A DNA stretch of 64,000 nt, from assembly GCF_029961765.1 (NCBI RefSeq), contig NZ_CP124681.1, positions 806,001 through 870,000 on the forward strand, in the 5' to 3' direction. This document shows positions 8,735 to 17,238 of the stretch, piece after piece. The DNA is from Nocardioides sp. QY071. Its GTDB lineage: Bacteria > Actinomycetota > Actinomycetes > Propionibacteriales > Nocardioidaceae. The notes beneath the pieces were generated by a model. The model was not told the DNA's origin. It saw only the letters and a program-made list of their open reading frames with translations, and searched no databases. Every line of letters begins with the position of its first letter. Within the stretch, counting starts at the first letter, position 1. The translations under genes were made by a program, and so were the position numbers.

Positions 8735-11062
8735 ATGGAGACGCGCCGGACGACGACCCACCTCGGGACCTTCGAGGTCGATCTCGTGGACGGACGCCCG
8801 GTCCGATCCCGCGCCCTCGCGGGCGACGAGGGGTCGGCCGGAGTGGCCGACGGGCTGCACGAGGTGCTGGACCACGACCTGCGGATCCGCCGGCCGCACG
8901 TCCGCAAGGGCTGGCTGGAGCGCGGACCGCGACACCGTGACAACCGGCGCGGTGCCGAGCCGTTCGTCCCGGTCGAGTGGGACGAGGTCTACGACCTCAT
9001 CTCCGGCGAGCTCACCCGCGTGCGTCGTACCCACGGCGACGCCGCGGTCTTCGGCGGCTCGTACGGATGGTCCAGCGCCGGACGGTTCCACCACGCGCAG
9101 AGCCAGATCCACCGCTTCCTCGCCGTCGACGGCGGCTACACGTCCTCGCGCAACAGCTACAGCGTCGGAGCCCAGGAGGTCGTCCTTCCTCACGTCATCG
9201 GCGGCAACGGGATGGCGATGTTCGACTGGAACCCGAGTTGGCGGGAGATCGCGGAGCATGCACAGGTGGTCCTCGCCTTCGGCGGCGCGCCCCTGAAGAA
9301 CACCCAGGTGAACCAGGGCGGCCTGCTCCGCCACGGTGCCGGGAGAGCACAGCGAGCGTGTGCCGAGGCCGGCGTACGGTTCCACTGCATCAGCCCGGTG
9401 CGCGAGGACCTCGACGAGGGCCTGGACGCGCGGTGGGTGCCGATCCGGCCCGGCACCGACACCGCGCTGATGTTGGCGATGGCCCATCACATCGCTGACA
9501 GGAACCTGGAGGACCGCGACTTCCTCGAGCGGTGCTGCACCGGGTATCCCGTGCTGCGTGACTACCTGATGGGCAGGATCGACGGCACCGTGAAGTCGGC
9601 CTCGTGGGCCGAAGGGATCACCGGAGTTCCGGCAGCCACGATCACCGGGCTCGCCGAGGAGCTGGCGGCCCATCGCAGCGTCGTGTCGGTCACCTGGTCG
9701 ATCCAGCGGGCCCAACACGGCGAGCAGCCCTACTGGGCGGCCGTCGCCCTGGCGGCGATGTCCGGGTCGATGGGGCGGCCGGGCGGCGGCTTCGCCGCGG
9801 GACTCAGCGCGACCCACGGGATCGGCATCAACCGCGGTTCGCTCGGCGCCGCGAGCCTTCCGCAGCCACCCAACCCGGTTCCGGACTTCATCCCGGTCGC
9901 GCGGATCGCCGACATGCTCGCGGGCCCCGGCGACGTGATCGACTACGACGGCATCCGGATCGAGTACCCGGACGTCAGGCTCGTCTACTGGGCCGGGGGC
10001 AACCCGTTCCACCACCACCAGGACCTCAACAAGCTGCTGCGCGCCTGGAACGTGCCCGAGACGGTGGTCGTCCACGACTCGTGGTGGACGCCGATCGCGC
10101 GGCACGCCGACATCGTCGTGCCCGTCGCCACGACCTTCGAGCGCGACGACATCGCGGCCGGTGGCCGCGACGACATGCTGCTGCCGATGCGCCGCGTGGT
10201 GGACCCCCCGGACGGTGTGCCCACCGACTTCGAGGCCTTCCGCGAGGTGGCGCGGCGCCGCGACCTGCGCGGCGCGTTCGACGAAGGGCTCGATGCGCGC
10301 GACTGGCTGCTGAGGCTGTACGGCTCGACGGCGGAACGGGCCGCGGCCCGTGGGATCACCCTGCCGCCGTTCGAGGAGTTCTGGAGCGGCGAGGGGATTC
10401 AGCTCCCGCCGGAGCCCCGGGACTGGCGGGTGTTCGACGACCTGCGCCGCGACCCGGAGGCGCACCGGCTGGGGACGCCGTCGGGAAGGATCGAGATCTT
10501 CTCCGCGACCGTCGCCGGCTTCGGGTACGACGAGTGCCCGGGCTATCCCGTCTGGCTCCCGCCGGCGGAGGACATCGGCGATCCCCACGCCGATCCGGAT
10601 GCCTTCCACCTCCTGTCCCACCAGCCGAAGGGCAAGCTGCACAGCCAGCTGGACTTCGCCCGCTCGAGCATGAGTCACAAGAGCGACGGCCGCGAGCGGG
10701 TGTCCCTGCACCCGCGTGCGGCGGCCCGCCTCGGCATCGCCGACGGAGACGTGGTCCGGGTGTTCAACGACCGGGGCGCGTGTCTCGCCGTCGCCCGGAC
10801 CGATGACGGCATCCACGAACGGGTCGCGCTGATGGCGACCGGGGGGTGGTGGGACCCCGAGATCCCCGGTGAGCCCGGCGCGACCTGCCTCCAGGGCAAC
10901 CCCAATGTGCTGACCCCGGACATCCCGACCTCACGCCTGGCGCAGGCGAGCTCGGCGCAGACCTGCGTGGTCTCGATCCGGCCCGAGCCGGACGCGCCGG
11001 CGACCCGCGCTCACATCGCTCCTCACATCGCTCCTCGGACCGTTCCGAGGGACGCGTCCTGA
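8735..11062 (+). CDS. BisC/TorA-type molybdopterin oxidoreductase (DMSO reductase family)
   Basis: A 775-residue molybdoenzyme close to the length of E. coli BisC. The N-terminus lacks both a Tat signal and the four cysteines of an Fe-S cluster, as in BisC and TorA, so a cytoplasmic single-cofactor enzyme is expected. The segment GGSYGWSSAGRFHHAQSQIH corresponds to the region where this subfamily places the Ser ligand to Mo. YWAGGNPFHHHQDLNKLLRA and the C-terminal molydop-binding domain (QPKGKLHSQLD, VSLHPRAAARLGIADGDVVR) are typical. Known members reduce S- or N-oxides such as biotin or methionine sulfoxide, but the family also includes hydroxyl-transferring enzymes. The substrate here is unknown. 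The tail after about residue 757 is low-complexity and contains a repeated 12-base unit (TCACATCGCTCC). Confidence 0.9.
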   Translation: METRRTTTHLGTFEVDLVDGRPVRSRALAGDEGSAGVADGLHEVLDHDLRIRRPHVRKGWLERGPRHRDNRRGAEPFVPVEWDEVYDLISGELTRVRRTHGDAAVFGGSYGWSSAGRFHHAQSQIHRFLAVDGGYTSSRNSYSVGAQEVVLPHVIGGNGMAMFDWNPSWREIAEHAQVVLAFGGAPLKNTQVNQGGLLRHGAGRAQRACAEAGVRFHCISPVREDLDEGLDARWVPIRPGTDTALMLAMAHHIADRNLEDRDFLERCCTGYPVLRDYLMGRIDGTVKSASWAEGITGVPAATITGLAEELAAHRSVVSVTWSIQRAQHGEQPYWAAVALAAMSGSMGRPGGGFAAGLSATHGIGINRGSLGAASLPQPPNPVPDFIPVARIADMLAGPGDVIDYDGIRIEYPDVRLVYWAGGNPFHHHQDLNKLLRAWNVPETVVVHDSWWTPIARHADIVVPVATTFERDDIAAGGRDDMLLPMRRVVDPPDGVPTDFEAFREVARRRDLRGAFDEGLDARDWLLRLYGSTAERAAARGITLPPFEEFWSGEGIQLPPEPRDWRVFDDLRRDPEAHRLGTPSGRIEIFSATVAGFGYDECPGYPVWLPPAEDIGDPHADPDAFHLLSHQPKGKLHSQLDFARSSMSHKSDGRERVSLHPRAAARLGIADGDVVRVFNDRGACLAVARTDDGIHERVALMATGGWWDPEIPGEPGATCLQGNPNVLTPDIPTSRLAQASSAQTCVVSIRPEPDAPATRAHIAPHIAPRTVPRDAS

Positions 11063-11083
11063 CGGTGCGTCCGGGCCGCCCGT

Positions 11084-11104
11084 CCGGGGGATCCCCCACG
11101 TGGG
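11084..11104. promoter_or_regulatory. Palindromic cluster upstream of ABC permease operon
   Basis: GGGGGATCCCCC (11086-11097, perfect palindrome) is immediately followed by CCCACGTGGG (11095-11104, perfect palindrome). The left part reads CCGGGGGATCCC, the locus-wide CGGGGGAT core. The site is about 115-130 bp before the GTG at 11217, in the 154-bp gap after the molybdoenzyme gene. Confidence 0.4.
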
Positions 11105-11216
11105 TGCGAGTGGCCGCGGCACTGGTGATGTGTGCCGCGACACACCTAGTGTCGAGCCTCCTGAAGATGACAGCCGACCGCCGCGAGGGCGGCGGTTCGG
11201 GCCGGAGGAGGTGCAC

Positions 11217-12140
11217 GTGACGACAGTGGCCGATCAGAGGGACGCGACTGCCGAGGACGTGGGCAGGAGTCGATCGTCGCGCGGACCGGGAAGGCGTCGC
11301 GGGTGGAGCGCAGGTCTCGTCCTGGTGCCCGTCGTCTTCGTGGTCCTGGTGTTCGTCTATCCCGTCGGGTCCATGTTCCGGCTGAGCTTCACCGAGATCT
11401 TCGGTGACGCCACCGGAGTCCTCGGCAACTACCACTGGTACCTGACGAACGACGTCCAGCTGGCCATCTTGCGGCGTACCTTCGTCGTCGCCGCCTGGGT
11501 CACCTCGATCTGCCTGCTCGTGGGATTCCCCTACGCCTACCTGATGACCAGAGTCGGTCCCCGCACCCGGCTGCTCATGCTGGCCGCCGTCCTGCTCCCG
11601 TTCTGGTCCAACATCGTGGCCCGTACCTACGCGTGGGTGATCCTGCTCGGCGACGTCGGCCCCGTCCGGTCAGTGTTGAAGACCGTGGGTCTGGGCGAGG
11701 TCCACCTCATCGGGAACATGACAGGGGTGACGATCGGTGCCGCGCAGGTACTGCTGCCGTTCATGATCCTGCCGCTCTACGCGACGCTGAACCGCATCGA
11801 CCTGCGTCTGCTCGATGCGGCCGAGAGCCTCGGCGCCAAGCCCCGCCGGGCGTTCCTCGGGGTCTACCTCCCACTCGCGCTGCCGGGCATCCTGGCCGGC
11901 TCCCTCATCGTCTTCATCCTCACGCTCGGGTTCTACTTCACCCCCGCGTTCCTGGGCAGCACGAGGAACAGCCTCGTCTCGCAGCAGATCGTGACCCAGG
12001 TCAACCAGCTGCTGGCCTTCGGACGCGGAGGAGCGATGGCGCTCGTCCTGCTGTCCGTGGCGCTGGTCCTGCTGGCGGTGGTCTCGATCGCCACCAGACG
12101 CCTGACGAAGGCACTCGGCTCGGGAACGGGAGGCCGCTGA
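11217..12140 (+). CDS. ABC transporter permease, PotB-like
   Basis: A 307-residue inner-membrane permease. After a short basic cytoplasmic start the first membrane span is VLVPVVFVVLVFVYPVG. About six spans follow, with the EAA loop LLDAAESLGAKPRRAFLGVY that docks on the ATPase. I chose the GTG at 11217 because GGAGGAG lies 6 bases upstream (11204-11210); another GTG at 11211 is possible. It overlaps the next permease by one base. The family (polyamine/iron/thiamine type) matches the PotD-like binding proteins at 1995 and 6847. Confidence 0.92.
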   Translation: MTTVADQRDATAEDVGRSRSSRGPGRRRGWSAGLVLVPVVFVVLVFVYPVGSMFRLSFTEIFGDATGVLGNYHWYLTNDVQLAILRRTFVVAAWVTSICLLVGFPYAYLMTRVGPRTRLLMLAAVLLPFWSNIVARTYAWVILLGDVGPVRSVLKTVGLGEVHLIGNMTGVTIGAAQVLLPFMILPLYATLNRIDLRLLDAAESLGAKPRRAFLGVYLPLALPGILAGSLIVFILTLGFYFTPAFLGSTRNSLVSQQIVTQVNQLLAFGRGGAMALVLLSVALVLLAVVSIATRRLTKALGSGTGGR

Positions 12141-12943
12141 TGACCACCACGCGCCGCAAGCCGTCACTGGCCCTGCGCTGCTACGGACTGCTCGTCGCGC
12201 TGCTGCTGCTGTTGCCGACCCTGGTCGTCGTACCGATGAGCTTCACCGACCGGGCCAGCTTCGCCTTCCCGCCGAAGGGCTGGTCGACGCGCTGGTACGA
12301 GAAGTTCTTCACCGACCCGCTCTGGTTGGACTCCGCGCTGTACTCCTTGCGGATCGGCGTCGTCGTGGCGGTGCTCGCGACGATCCTCGGGACGTTGGGG
12401 GCGATCGGACTGACGAACGGCCGCGGTCCGTGGCGGGCGCCGACCCGGGGGCTGCTGCTGGCACCGATGATCGTCCCGCAGGTGATCACCGCCGTCGGCG
12501 TCTTCTACGTCTTCCTCAAGCTGCAGCTGACGCAGACCTTCGCGGGCTTCGTGCTGGCGCACACGGCGCTGGCGATCCCGTTCGTGGTGATCACGGTGTC
12601 GGCCTCGCTGCAGTCCTTCGACCAGCAGCTCCTGCGGGCATCGGCGAGTCTCGGCGCCGGCCCCGTCCGTACCTTCTTCCGGATCACGTTGCCCCTCATC
12701 GCGCCGGGGGTCCTGATCAGCGCGCTCTTCGCTTTCCTGACGTCCTTCGACGAGGCGATCGTGTCGCTGTTCCTCGCCGGGCCGTTCACCCGGACGCTGC
12801 CCGTTCAGATCTATCAGAGTGTCACCGCGGAAGTGGACCCGACGGTCGCCGCTGCGTCGACCATGCTCCTGGCGCTGTCCACGAGCATCCTGGTCGGCCT
12901 CGGCGTCCTCTCCATGATCAGGGAAAGGCGAACCAAAGCATGA
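12140..12943 (+). CDS. ABC transporter permease, PotC-like
   Basis: A 267-residue permease with about six spans, starting in TGATG with the upstream stop. Span 1 is LLVALLLLLPTLVVVPMSF, followed by the PotC-like periplasmic loop FPPKGWSTRWYEKFF. The EAA loop is LLRASASLGAGPVRTFFRIT. It pairs with the PotB-like protein to form the channel. The stop overlaps the ATG of the ATPase gene. Confidence 0.92.
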   Translation: MTTTRRKPSLALRCYGLLVALLLLLPTLVVVPMSFTDRASFAFPPKGWSTRWYEKFFTDPLWLDSALYSLRIGVVVAVLATILGTLGAIGLTNGRGPWRAPTRGLLLAPMIVPQVITAVGVFYVFLKLQLTQTFAGFVLAHTALAIPFVVITVSASLQSFDQQLLRASASLGAGPVRTFFRITLPLIAPGVLISALFAFLTSFDEAIVSLFLAGPFTRTLPVQIYQSVTAEVDPTVAAASTMLLALSTSILVGLGVLSMIRERRTKA

Positions 12944-14022
12944 GCAACCACGGAGTCGGTGTCGAGATCACCGGCCTGACCAAGCGATACGGCGACGTGA
13001 CCGCGCTGGCCGGGGTCGACCTGACCATCGCGCCCGGCGAGTTCATGACGCTGCTCGGGCCGAGCGGCTCGGGTAAGACCACGACCCTCAACGCCATCGC
13101 CGGCTTCGTCGAGCCGGACAGTGGTGACATCCGGCTGGGCGAGCGTCCGCTGCTGGGCGTGCCGACCCATCAGCGCGACATCGGCGTGGTCTTCCAGCAC
13201 TACGCGCTCTTCCCGCACATGAAGGTCGAGGCCAATGTCGGCTACCCGCTGCGGCAGCGCGGGGTGAAGAAGCACGACATCGCCCGCCGGGTCGGCGAGA
13301 TGCTCGAGGTCGTGGGTCTGTCCCACCTGCGGGGCCGTTACCCGCGCGAGCTGTCGGGCGGCCAGCAGCAACGCGTGGCGCTTGCGCGGGCGTTGGTCTT
13401 CGAGCCGAAGCTCCTCCTGCTCGACGAGCCGTTGGGCGCGCTCGACCGCCGGCTTCGTGAGGGCCTGCAGCTGGAGATCAAGCGCCTGCACCGCGAGGTC
13501 GGCGTGACCTTCGTGTTCGTGACGCACGACCAGGAGGAGGCGCTCGCGATGTCGGACCGCATCGCTGTCTTCAACGATGGACGCATCGAGCAGGTGGCCA
13601 CGGCAAGCGAGCTGTACGAACGCCCGACCTCCCTGTTCGCCGCCCGCTTCCTCGGTGACTCCAACGTGTTCGAGGGGACGTACGACGCCGCGGCCCAGCC
13701 GGCCGTGCTGTGCAACGACCTCAAGCTCCACGCGCCGGCGGCGGAGCACGCTCAGGGCGACCGAGTGGCGCTCGTGGTACGACCCGAGCACACCCAGGTC
13801 CACCGTCGCGAGCACGTCGTCCCCACCGAGCACAACATGCTCCGGGCCCGCGTGACCGATGTCGTCTACCTCGGGGGACGACGACGGCTGGTCCTCGCCG
13901 GGCACGACGGCGAGATCCTGGTGGACGAGATGGCACCGTCGGTCAGCCACGCGGTCGGCGACGAGGTCGTCGTCAGCTGGTCGCCCGAGCGTGCCGCCGT
14001 CGTGGGGTGCTCGGGCCAGTGA
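12940..14022 (+). CDS. ABC transporter ATP-binding protein, PotA-like
   Basis: A 360-residue ATPase with Walker A (LLGPSGSGKTTTLNAIAG), Q-loop VVFQHYALFPHM, signature LSGGQQQRVALARAL, Walker B LLLLDEPLGALD and switch His in FVTHDQEEAL. The C-terminal portion (about residues 240-355) is the OB-like TOBE domain common to PotA/MalK-type importers. It is coupled to the upstream permease by an ATGA overlap. It energises the importer served by the two binding proteins upstream. It is the last gene of the locus; the next gene is unrelated. Confidence 0.93.
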   Translation: MSNHGVGVEITGLTKRYGDVTALAGVDLTIAPGEFMTLLGPSGSGKTTTLNAIAGFVEPDSGDIRLGERPLLGVPTHQRDIGVVFQHYALFPHMKVEANVGYPLRQRGVKKHDIARRVGEMLEVVGLSHLRGRYPRELSGGQQQRVALARALVFEPKLLLLDEPLGALDRRLREGLQLEIKRLHREVGVTFVFVTHDQEEALAMSDRIAVFNDGRIEQVATASELYERPTSLFAARFLGDSNVFEGTYDAAAQPAVLCNDLKLHAPAAEHAQGDRVALVVRPEHTQVHRREHVVPTEHNMLRARVTDVVYLGGRRRLVLAGHDGEILVDEMAPSVSHAVGDEVVVSWSPERAAVVGCSGQ

Positions 14023-14052
14023 CCCCCGCCCGGGGTGTGCCACGCTGACTCC

Positions 14053-14664
14053 ATGCCCGCTGTGCTCGCCGAGCTCCTCATGCTCGCCCTCGGCGCGGCG
14101 TACGTCGTCGGGCAACGGACCTGGAGCCTGCTCGGCTGGGAGGCGGTCACGATCGTGTACCTGCTCTGGGGCGGGGCCAGGGTGTGGTCGGGTGAGCGGT
14201 CGCCGATGAGGCCGAGCACGGCCCGGGGCCTGCGCCAATGGGCGTGGCTCTCGCCGCTGCTGTCCAGCGCGGTGGGCGCCACGGCCGCCGTGGTGGCGCT
14301 GGCCGCGAAGGACGACGTGGACCGTGACCTGGCCAGCCTGACGCTGGCCGGCGTCGCGTCGGTGGGCGTCGTGCTGTCGTGGATGATGCTCCAGGTCGGA
14401 TTCGCGCAGGTCTACCACCTCGTCGACGCGGCGAACCCGGACGAGGTGGGCATCGAGCTGCCGAGCTCCGACGGCGGGTCGCCCTCGGCTCTCGACTACC
14501 TCTACTTCGCCTTCACGATGGGCACGTCCTTCGCGACCAGCGACGCGAGCGTGCGAACCACCGAGGTACGGCGGGTGGCGCTCGTGCACAGCGTCGTGGC
14601 CTTCTTCTACAACGCGGTGGTGGTGGCCGTCGCGTTCCAGGTCCTCCAGCAGGTGCTCGGCTGA
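14053..14664 (+). CDS. DUF1345 family membrane protein
   Basis: A 203-residue integral membrane protein with about five hydrophobic spans (for example LAELLMLALGAAYVVG, LLSSAVGATAAVVALAA, VASVGVVLSWMMLQVGFA and a final VVAFFYNAVVVAVAFQVL). The block DYLYFAFTMGTSFATSDASV followed by LVHSVVAFFYN is the DUF1345 signature. No biochemical function is established for the family. I placed the start at 14053, directly before the first span; an in-frame upstream ATG at 14035 is possible. Confidence 0.85.
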   Translation: MPAVLAELLMLALGAAYVVGQRTWSLLGWEAVTIVYLLWGGARVWSGERSPMRPSTARGLRQWAWLSPLLSSAVGATAAVVALAAKDDVDRDLASLTLAGVASVGVVLSWMMLQVGFAQVYHLVDAANPDEVGIELPSSDGGSPSALDYLYFAFTMGTSFATSDASVRTTEVRRVALVHSVVAFFYNAVVVAVAFQVLQQVLG

Positions 14665-14705
14665 GCCGGGTCCGGAGGTAGGCCCCACCGACCTGCGCTT
14701 CGCTG

Positions 14706-14781
14706 TGGTGCCCCAGGCAAGAGTCGAACTTGCGACCTTTCGCTTAGGAGGCGGCTGCTCTATCCACTGAGCTACTGGGGC
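14706..14781 (-). tRNA. tRNA-Arg (anticodon CCU), with a weakened anticodon stem
   Basis: On the minus strand the acceptor GCCCCAG (14781-14775) pairs with CTGGGGC. The D arm is GCTC/GAGC and the T arm is GCAAG-TTCGACT-CTTGC. The anticodon loop CTCCTAA gives CCU, reading AGG. Discriminator A is at 14709, followed by CCA in the genome. The five-base anticodon stem is GCCGC against GCGAA: the inner three pairs form, but the outer two are C-A and G-A mismatches. All other arms are perfect. It may be functional with a weakened stem, or degenerating. Confidence 0.85.
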
Positions 14782-14984
14782 GTGGAGAACATCTTGTCAG
14801 GTCGCGACCGGTTCCCCCGGATTGGGTCGGCGCCGGGGGAGCGGTGACAATGGTGAGCGACTCGCCGCTGCACTTGATGCGGACCGTACGGTGGGCGTGG
14901 TACCACCGGTGCCGATCGGCCGCTGACTCGGCAGCGTCGAGACAGAGACCATCCGCTGCGAGCGGCCACACGACCAGGTGATCC

Positions 14985-16406
14985 ATGACGCAGGACGTTG
15001 AGACCGGGCGCGGTGACGCGCCGGGGAGCCGCGCCCGACGGGTGTCGACCTCGCGGGCCGATCGCGACCGGCGCCGCCCGCGCAACGAGCGCGGTGGCCG
15101 CGGCAGCAGGAGCAGTCGAGCGGCTCAGCCCAGCTCGACCGGCCGGACCGCCAGGCGGGTCGCCGGTGGGCGGCGCAAGCGCCCGCAGCCCGGCAAGGTC
15201 GTCTTCAAGGTGATCCTCGCCAGCCTGCTCTCCCTGGGGCTGGCGACCGGCCTGGGCGTCGTGCTGATCTACAACAACTGGAACGGCAACATCGACACCC
15301 AGGACCTCGGGGCCCAGCTGGGCAACGACCGGCCGACCGTGGAGGACACCGGCCCGAAGAAGGCGATGAACATCCTCGTCATGGGCACCGACACCCGTGC
15401 GGGCAAGGGCAACGGGATCGACGGCGAGGCGGGCGGCGGCCTGTCCGACACCACGATCCTGTTCCACCTCTCCGCCGACCGGAAGTTCGCCTACGGCATC
15501 TCGGTGCCGCGCGACACCGCCGTGATCCGGCCGACCTGCTACAAGGAGGACGGCGAGGAGATCCCGGCGGCGACCGGCTATGCGAAGTGGAACGCCGCCT
15601 TCGCGTACGGCGGCCCGGCGTGCACGATCCGCCAGTTCGAGCAGGCGACGAACATCCGGATCAACAAGTACGTGCTCGTCGACTTCAACCAGTTCCGCGA
15701 CATGGTCAACGCGCTGGACGGCGTCGAGGTCTGCATCCCCGAGGACATCGACGACAACACGCACAACATCCACCTCAAGGCCGGCACCCGGGAGATCAAG
15801 GGCAACGAGGCGCTCACCTACGTCCGGGCCCGCTACCGGATCGGCGACGGCACCGACCCCAACCGCACCCGGCGCCAGCAGGCCTTCATCGGCTCGATGA
15901 TCAACAAGGCGCTCACCGCCGGCATGATCGCGCGACCCGACCGCCTGATCGGCTTCATGAACGCCGCGTCCTCGTCGCTGCACACCGACTTCAAGAACAT
16001 CGCGCAGATGGCCGACCTGGCCGTCACCGCGAAGGGCATCGGCGCCGACAACATCAAGTTCATCACCACGCCGTGGGTCTACTCCGACAAGGTCAGCTCC
16101 GGCATCGAGTGGACCCCCGAGGTCGACAAGCTGTGGCAGCTGGTCCGCAAGGACCGGCCGCTGACGCCCGAGTTCCTCAAGGACGCGCTCAGCGCGGGCG
16201 ACAAGCCCGACGGCACCGCGTCCGCCGACGGCGCCGCGACCGACGAGGCGAGCGGGACCCCGTCCGACACGGCCGAGCCGTCCGACACCGCCAGCCCCTC
16301 CGGTACGCCGGGTGGCACCGCCAGCAACGGCACCCAGACCCCGCCGGCCACCACGCCCGAGGGCCTCAGCGCCTCCGGCCGCGAGGCCGCCGGCCTGTGC
16401 ACCTGA
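14985..16406 (+). CDS. LytR-CpsA-Psr (LCP) family protein, cell-wall glycopolymer ligase
   Basis: A 473-residue protein. A long Arg/Ser-rich cytoplasmic N-terminus (to about residue 70) is followed by one membrane span (VILASLLSLGLATGLGVVLI) and the extracellular LCP domain: MNILVMGTDTRAGKGNG, LSDTTILFHLSADR, ISVPRDTAV, NALDGVEVCIPEDI, YVRARYRIGDGTD and RRQQAFIGSM. The tail after about residue 400 is a Thr/Ser/Pro-rich linker. LCP enzymes transfer polyprenyl-linked glycopolymers such as arabinogalactan or teichoic acids to peptidoglycan. No glycosyltransferase genes are adjacent. The small gene at 16418 follows immediately. Confidence 0.93.
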   Translation: MTQDVETGRGDAPGSRARRVSTSRADRDRRRPRNERGGRGSRSSRAAQPSSTGRTARRVAGGRRKRPQPGKVVFKVILASLLSLGLATGLGVVLIYNNWNGNIDTQDLGAQLGNDRPTVEDTGPKKAMNILVMGTDTRAGKGNGIDGEAGGGLSDTTILFHLSADRKFAYGISVPRDTAVIRPTCYKEDGEEIPAATGYAKWNAAFAYGGPACTIRQFEQATNIRINKYVLVDFNQFRDMVNALDGVEVCIPEDIDDNTHNIHLKAGTREIKGNEALTYVRARYRIGDGTDPNRTRRQQAFIGSMINKALTAGMIARPDRLIGFMNAASSSLHTDFKNIAQMADLAVTAKGIGADNIKFITTPWVYSDKVSSGIEWTPEVDKLWQLVRKDRPLTPEFLKDALSAGDKPDGTASADGAATDEASGTPSDTAEPSDTASPSGTPGGTASNGTQTPPATTPEGLSASGREAAGLCT

Positions 16407-16417
16407 GGCAGGTCGAC

Positions 16418-16591
16418 GTGGGCGAGCGGCAGGAGACCGACTGGGAGCGGCGGCGCAGGCTGGCCGAGATCTTCGGCGACGTCGAGCCGTCGGTGACCTC
16501 CGACGAGCGGGACGACGCCCCATCGGCCACCCGGGAGAGCGCGAGCGAGCGCTGGCTCAAGTCGCAGGTCCCGCCGCACCACGGCGGCTGA
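16418..16591 (+). CDS. Small hypothetical protein downstream of LCP gene
   Basis: A 57-residue charged protein beginning VGERQETDWERRRRLAEIFG and ending WLKSQVPPHHGG. The start is the GTG at 16418; a GTG at 16397, overlapping the LCP gene, is an alternative. It is only 11 bp after the LCP stop and its composition looks coding, so it is probably co-transcribed. No domain is recognised. The last 27 bases of the gene form the beginning of the first unit of the 69-bp tandem repeat, so the repeat supplies the C-terminal residues. Confidence 0.6.
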   Translation: MGERQETDWERRRRLAEIFGDVEPSVTSDERDDAPSATRESASERWLKSQVPPHHGG

Positions 16592-16770
16592 CGGGTCTCG
16601 AGACGGTTGCTGCGCAACCTCCTCGACCACCGTCAGGTCCCGCCGCACCACGGCGGCTGACGGGTCTCGAGACGGTTGCTGCGCAACCTCCTCGACCACC
16701 GTCAGGTCCCGCCGCACCACGGCTGCTGACGGGTCTCGAGACGGTTGCTGCGCAACCTCCTCGACCACCG
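16565..16770 (+). repeat. Three tandem copies of a 69-bp unit
   Basis: Units at 16565-16633, 16634-16702 and 16703-16770 are almost identical; the third has one G to T change. Each unit contains the palindrome GTCTCGAGAC followed by the hairpin GGTTGC-TGC-GCAACC and then CTCCTCGACCACCG. The first unit overlaps the end of the small CDS. A related but diverged single copy occurs at 62364-62407, so this is a dispersed intergenic repeat family that has amplified locally. Confidence 0.9.
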
Positions 16771-16777
16771 GAACGCG

Positions 16778-16813
16778 CCGAGGGCCGGTGGGGATGTCCC
16801 CACCGGCCCTCGG
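16778..16813. terminator. Strong hairpin terminator 3' of mscL
   Basis: Perfect 16-bp arms, CCGAGGGCCGGTGGGG (16778-16793) and its complement (16798-16813), around the loop ATGT. It lies 24 bp beyond the mscL stop on the minus strand and downstream of the plus-strand LCP gene pair, so it may serve both directions. No long T run, as usual for GC-rich actinobacteria. Confidence 0.75.
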
Positions 16814-16836
16814 TGACGTGTGCCGCGAAGCTGCTG

Positions 16837-17178
16837 TCAGCGGTTGACGAGCGAGTCGCGGATCTGGGTCAGCAACACGATGTCGGGAGCCTCCGCCTCG
16901 GGCTCGTCGGGGAAGTAGCGCTCCTTGGCCTTCGTGTAGGGCATGACGACCAGGAAGTAGACGACGGCGGCGAGGATCACGAACGCCACGACGGCGTTGA
17001 GGAACGCGCCGAAGGAGTTCGCCTCGTTGCTGAAGATCTCGCTGGCGGAGTCAGGCATCTGGGCGGTCAGCCAGTTGACGAAGGTGTTGACGACGGTGGC
17101 GAACGAGGCGCCGATGATCACGGCAACGGCCAGGTCGACCAGGTTGCCTCGCAGGATGAACTTCTTGAACCCGGACAT
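16837..17178 (-). CDS. mscL: Large-conductance mechanosensitive channel MscL
   Basis: A 113-residue protein with the MscL signature FKKFILRGNLVDLAVAVIIG, covering the N-terminal amphipathic helix and the pore-lining first span, then ASFATVVNTFV. The second span is FLNAVVAFVILAAVVYFLVV and a C-terminal charged helix follows (TKAKERYF). It is slightly shorter than E. coli MscL (136) in the periplasmic loop and C-terminal bundle. It forms a homopentameric osmotic-emergency channel in the inner membrane. AGGAGAG precedes the ATG. Confidence 0.95.
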   Translation of the reverse strand: MSGFKKFILRGNLVDLAVAVIIGASFATVVNTFVNWLTAQMPDSASEIFSNEANSFGAFLNAVVAFVILAAVVYFLVVMPYTKAKERYFPDEPEAEAPDIVLLTQIRDSLVNR

Positions 17179-17238
17179 TGATCTCTCCTCTTTCCCGAGC
17201 GTTGTGGTGGAGGTGGGAGCACTCTCTGGCCCCAGAAA

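Noticed and set aside
16079..16768. Minus-strand frame with repeated peptide units over the 69-bp repeats
   Set aside because: The peptide periodicity is just the DNA repeat read in one frame (69 is divisible by 3); the rest is antisense to the LCP gene.
16565..16770. CRISPR array
   Set aside because: Units are contiguous with no variable spacers and no cas genes are nearby.
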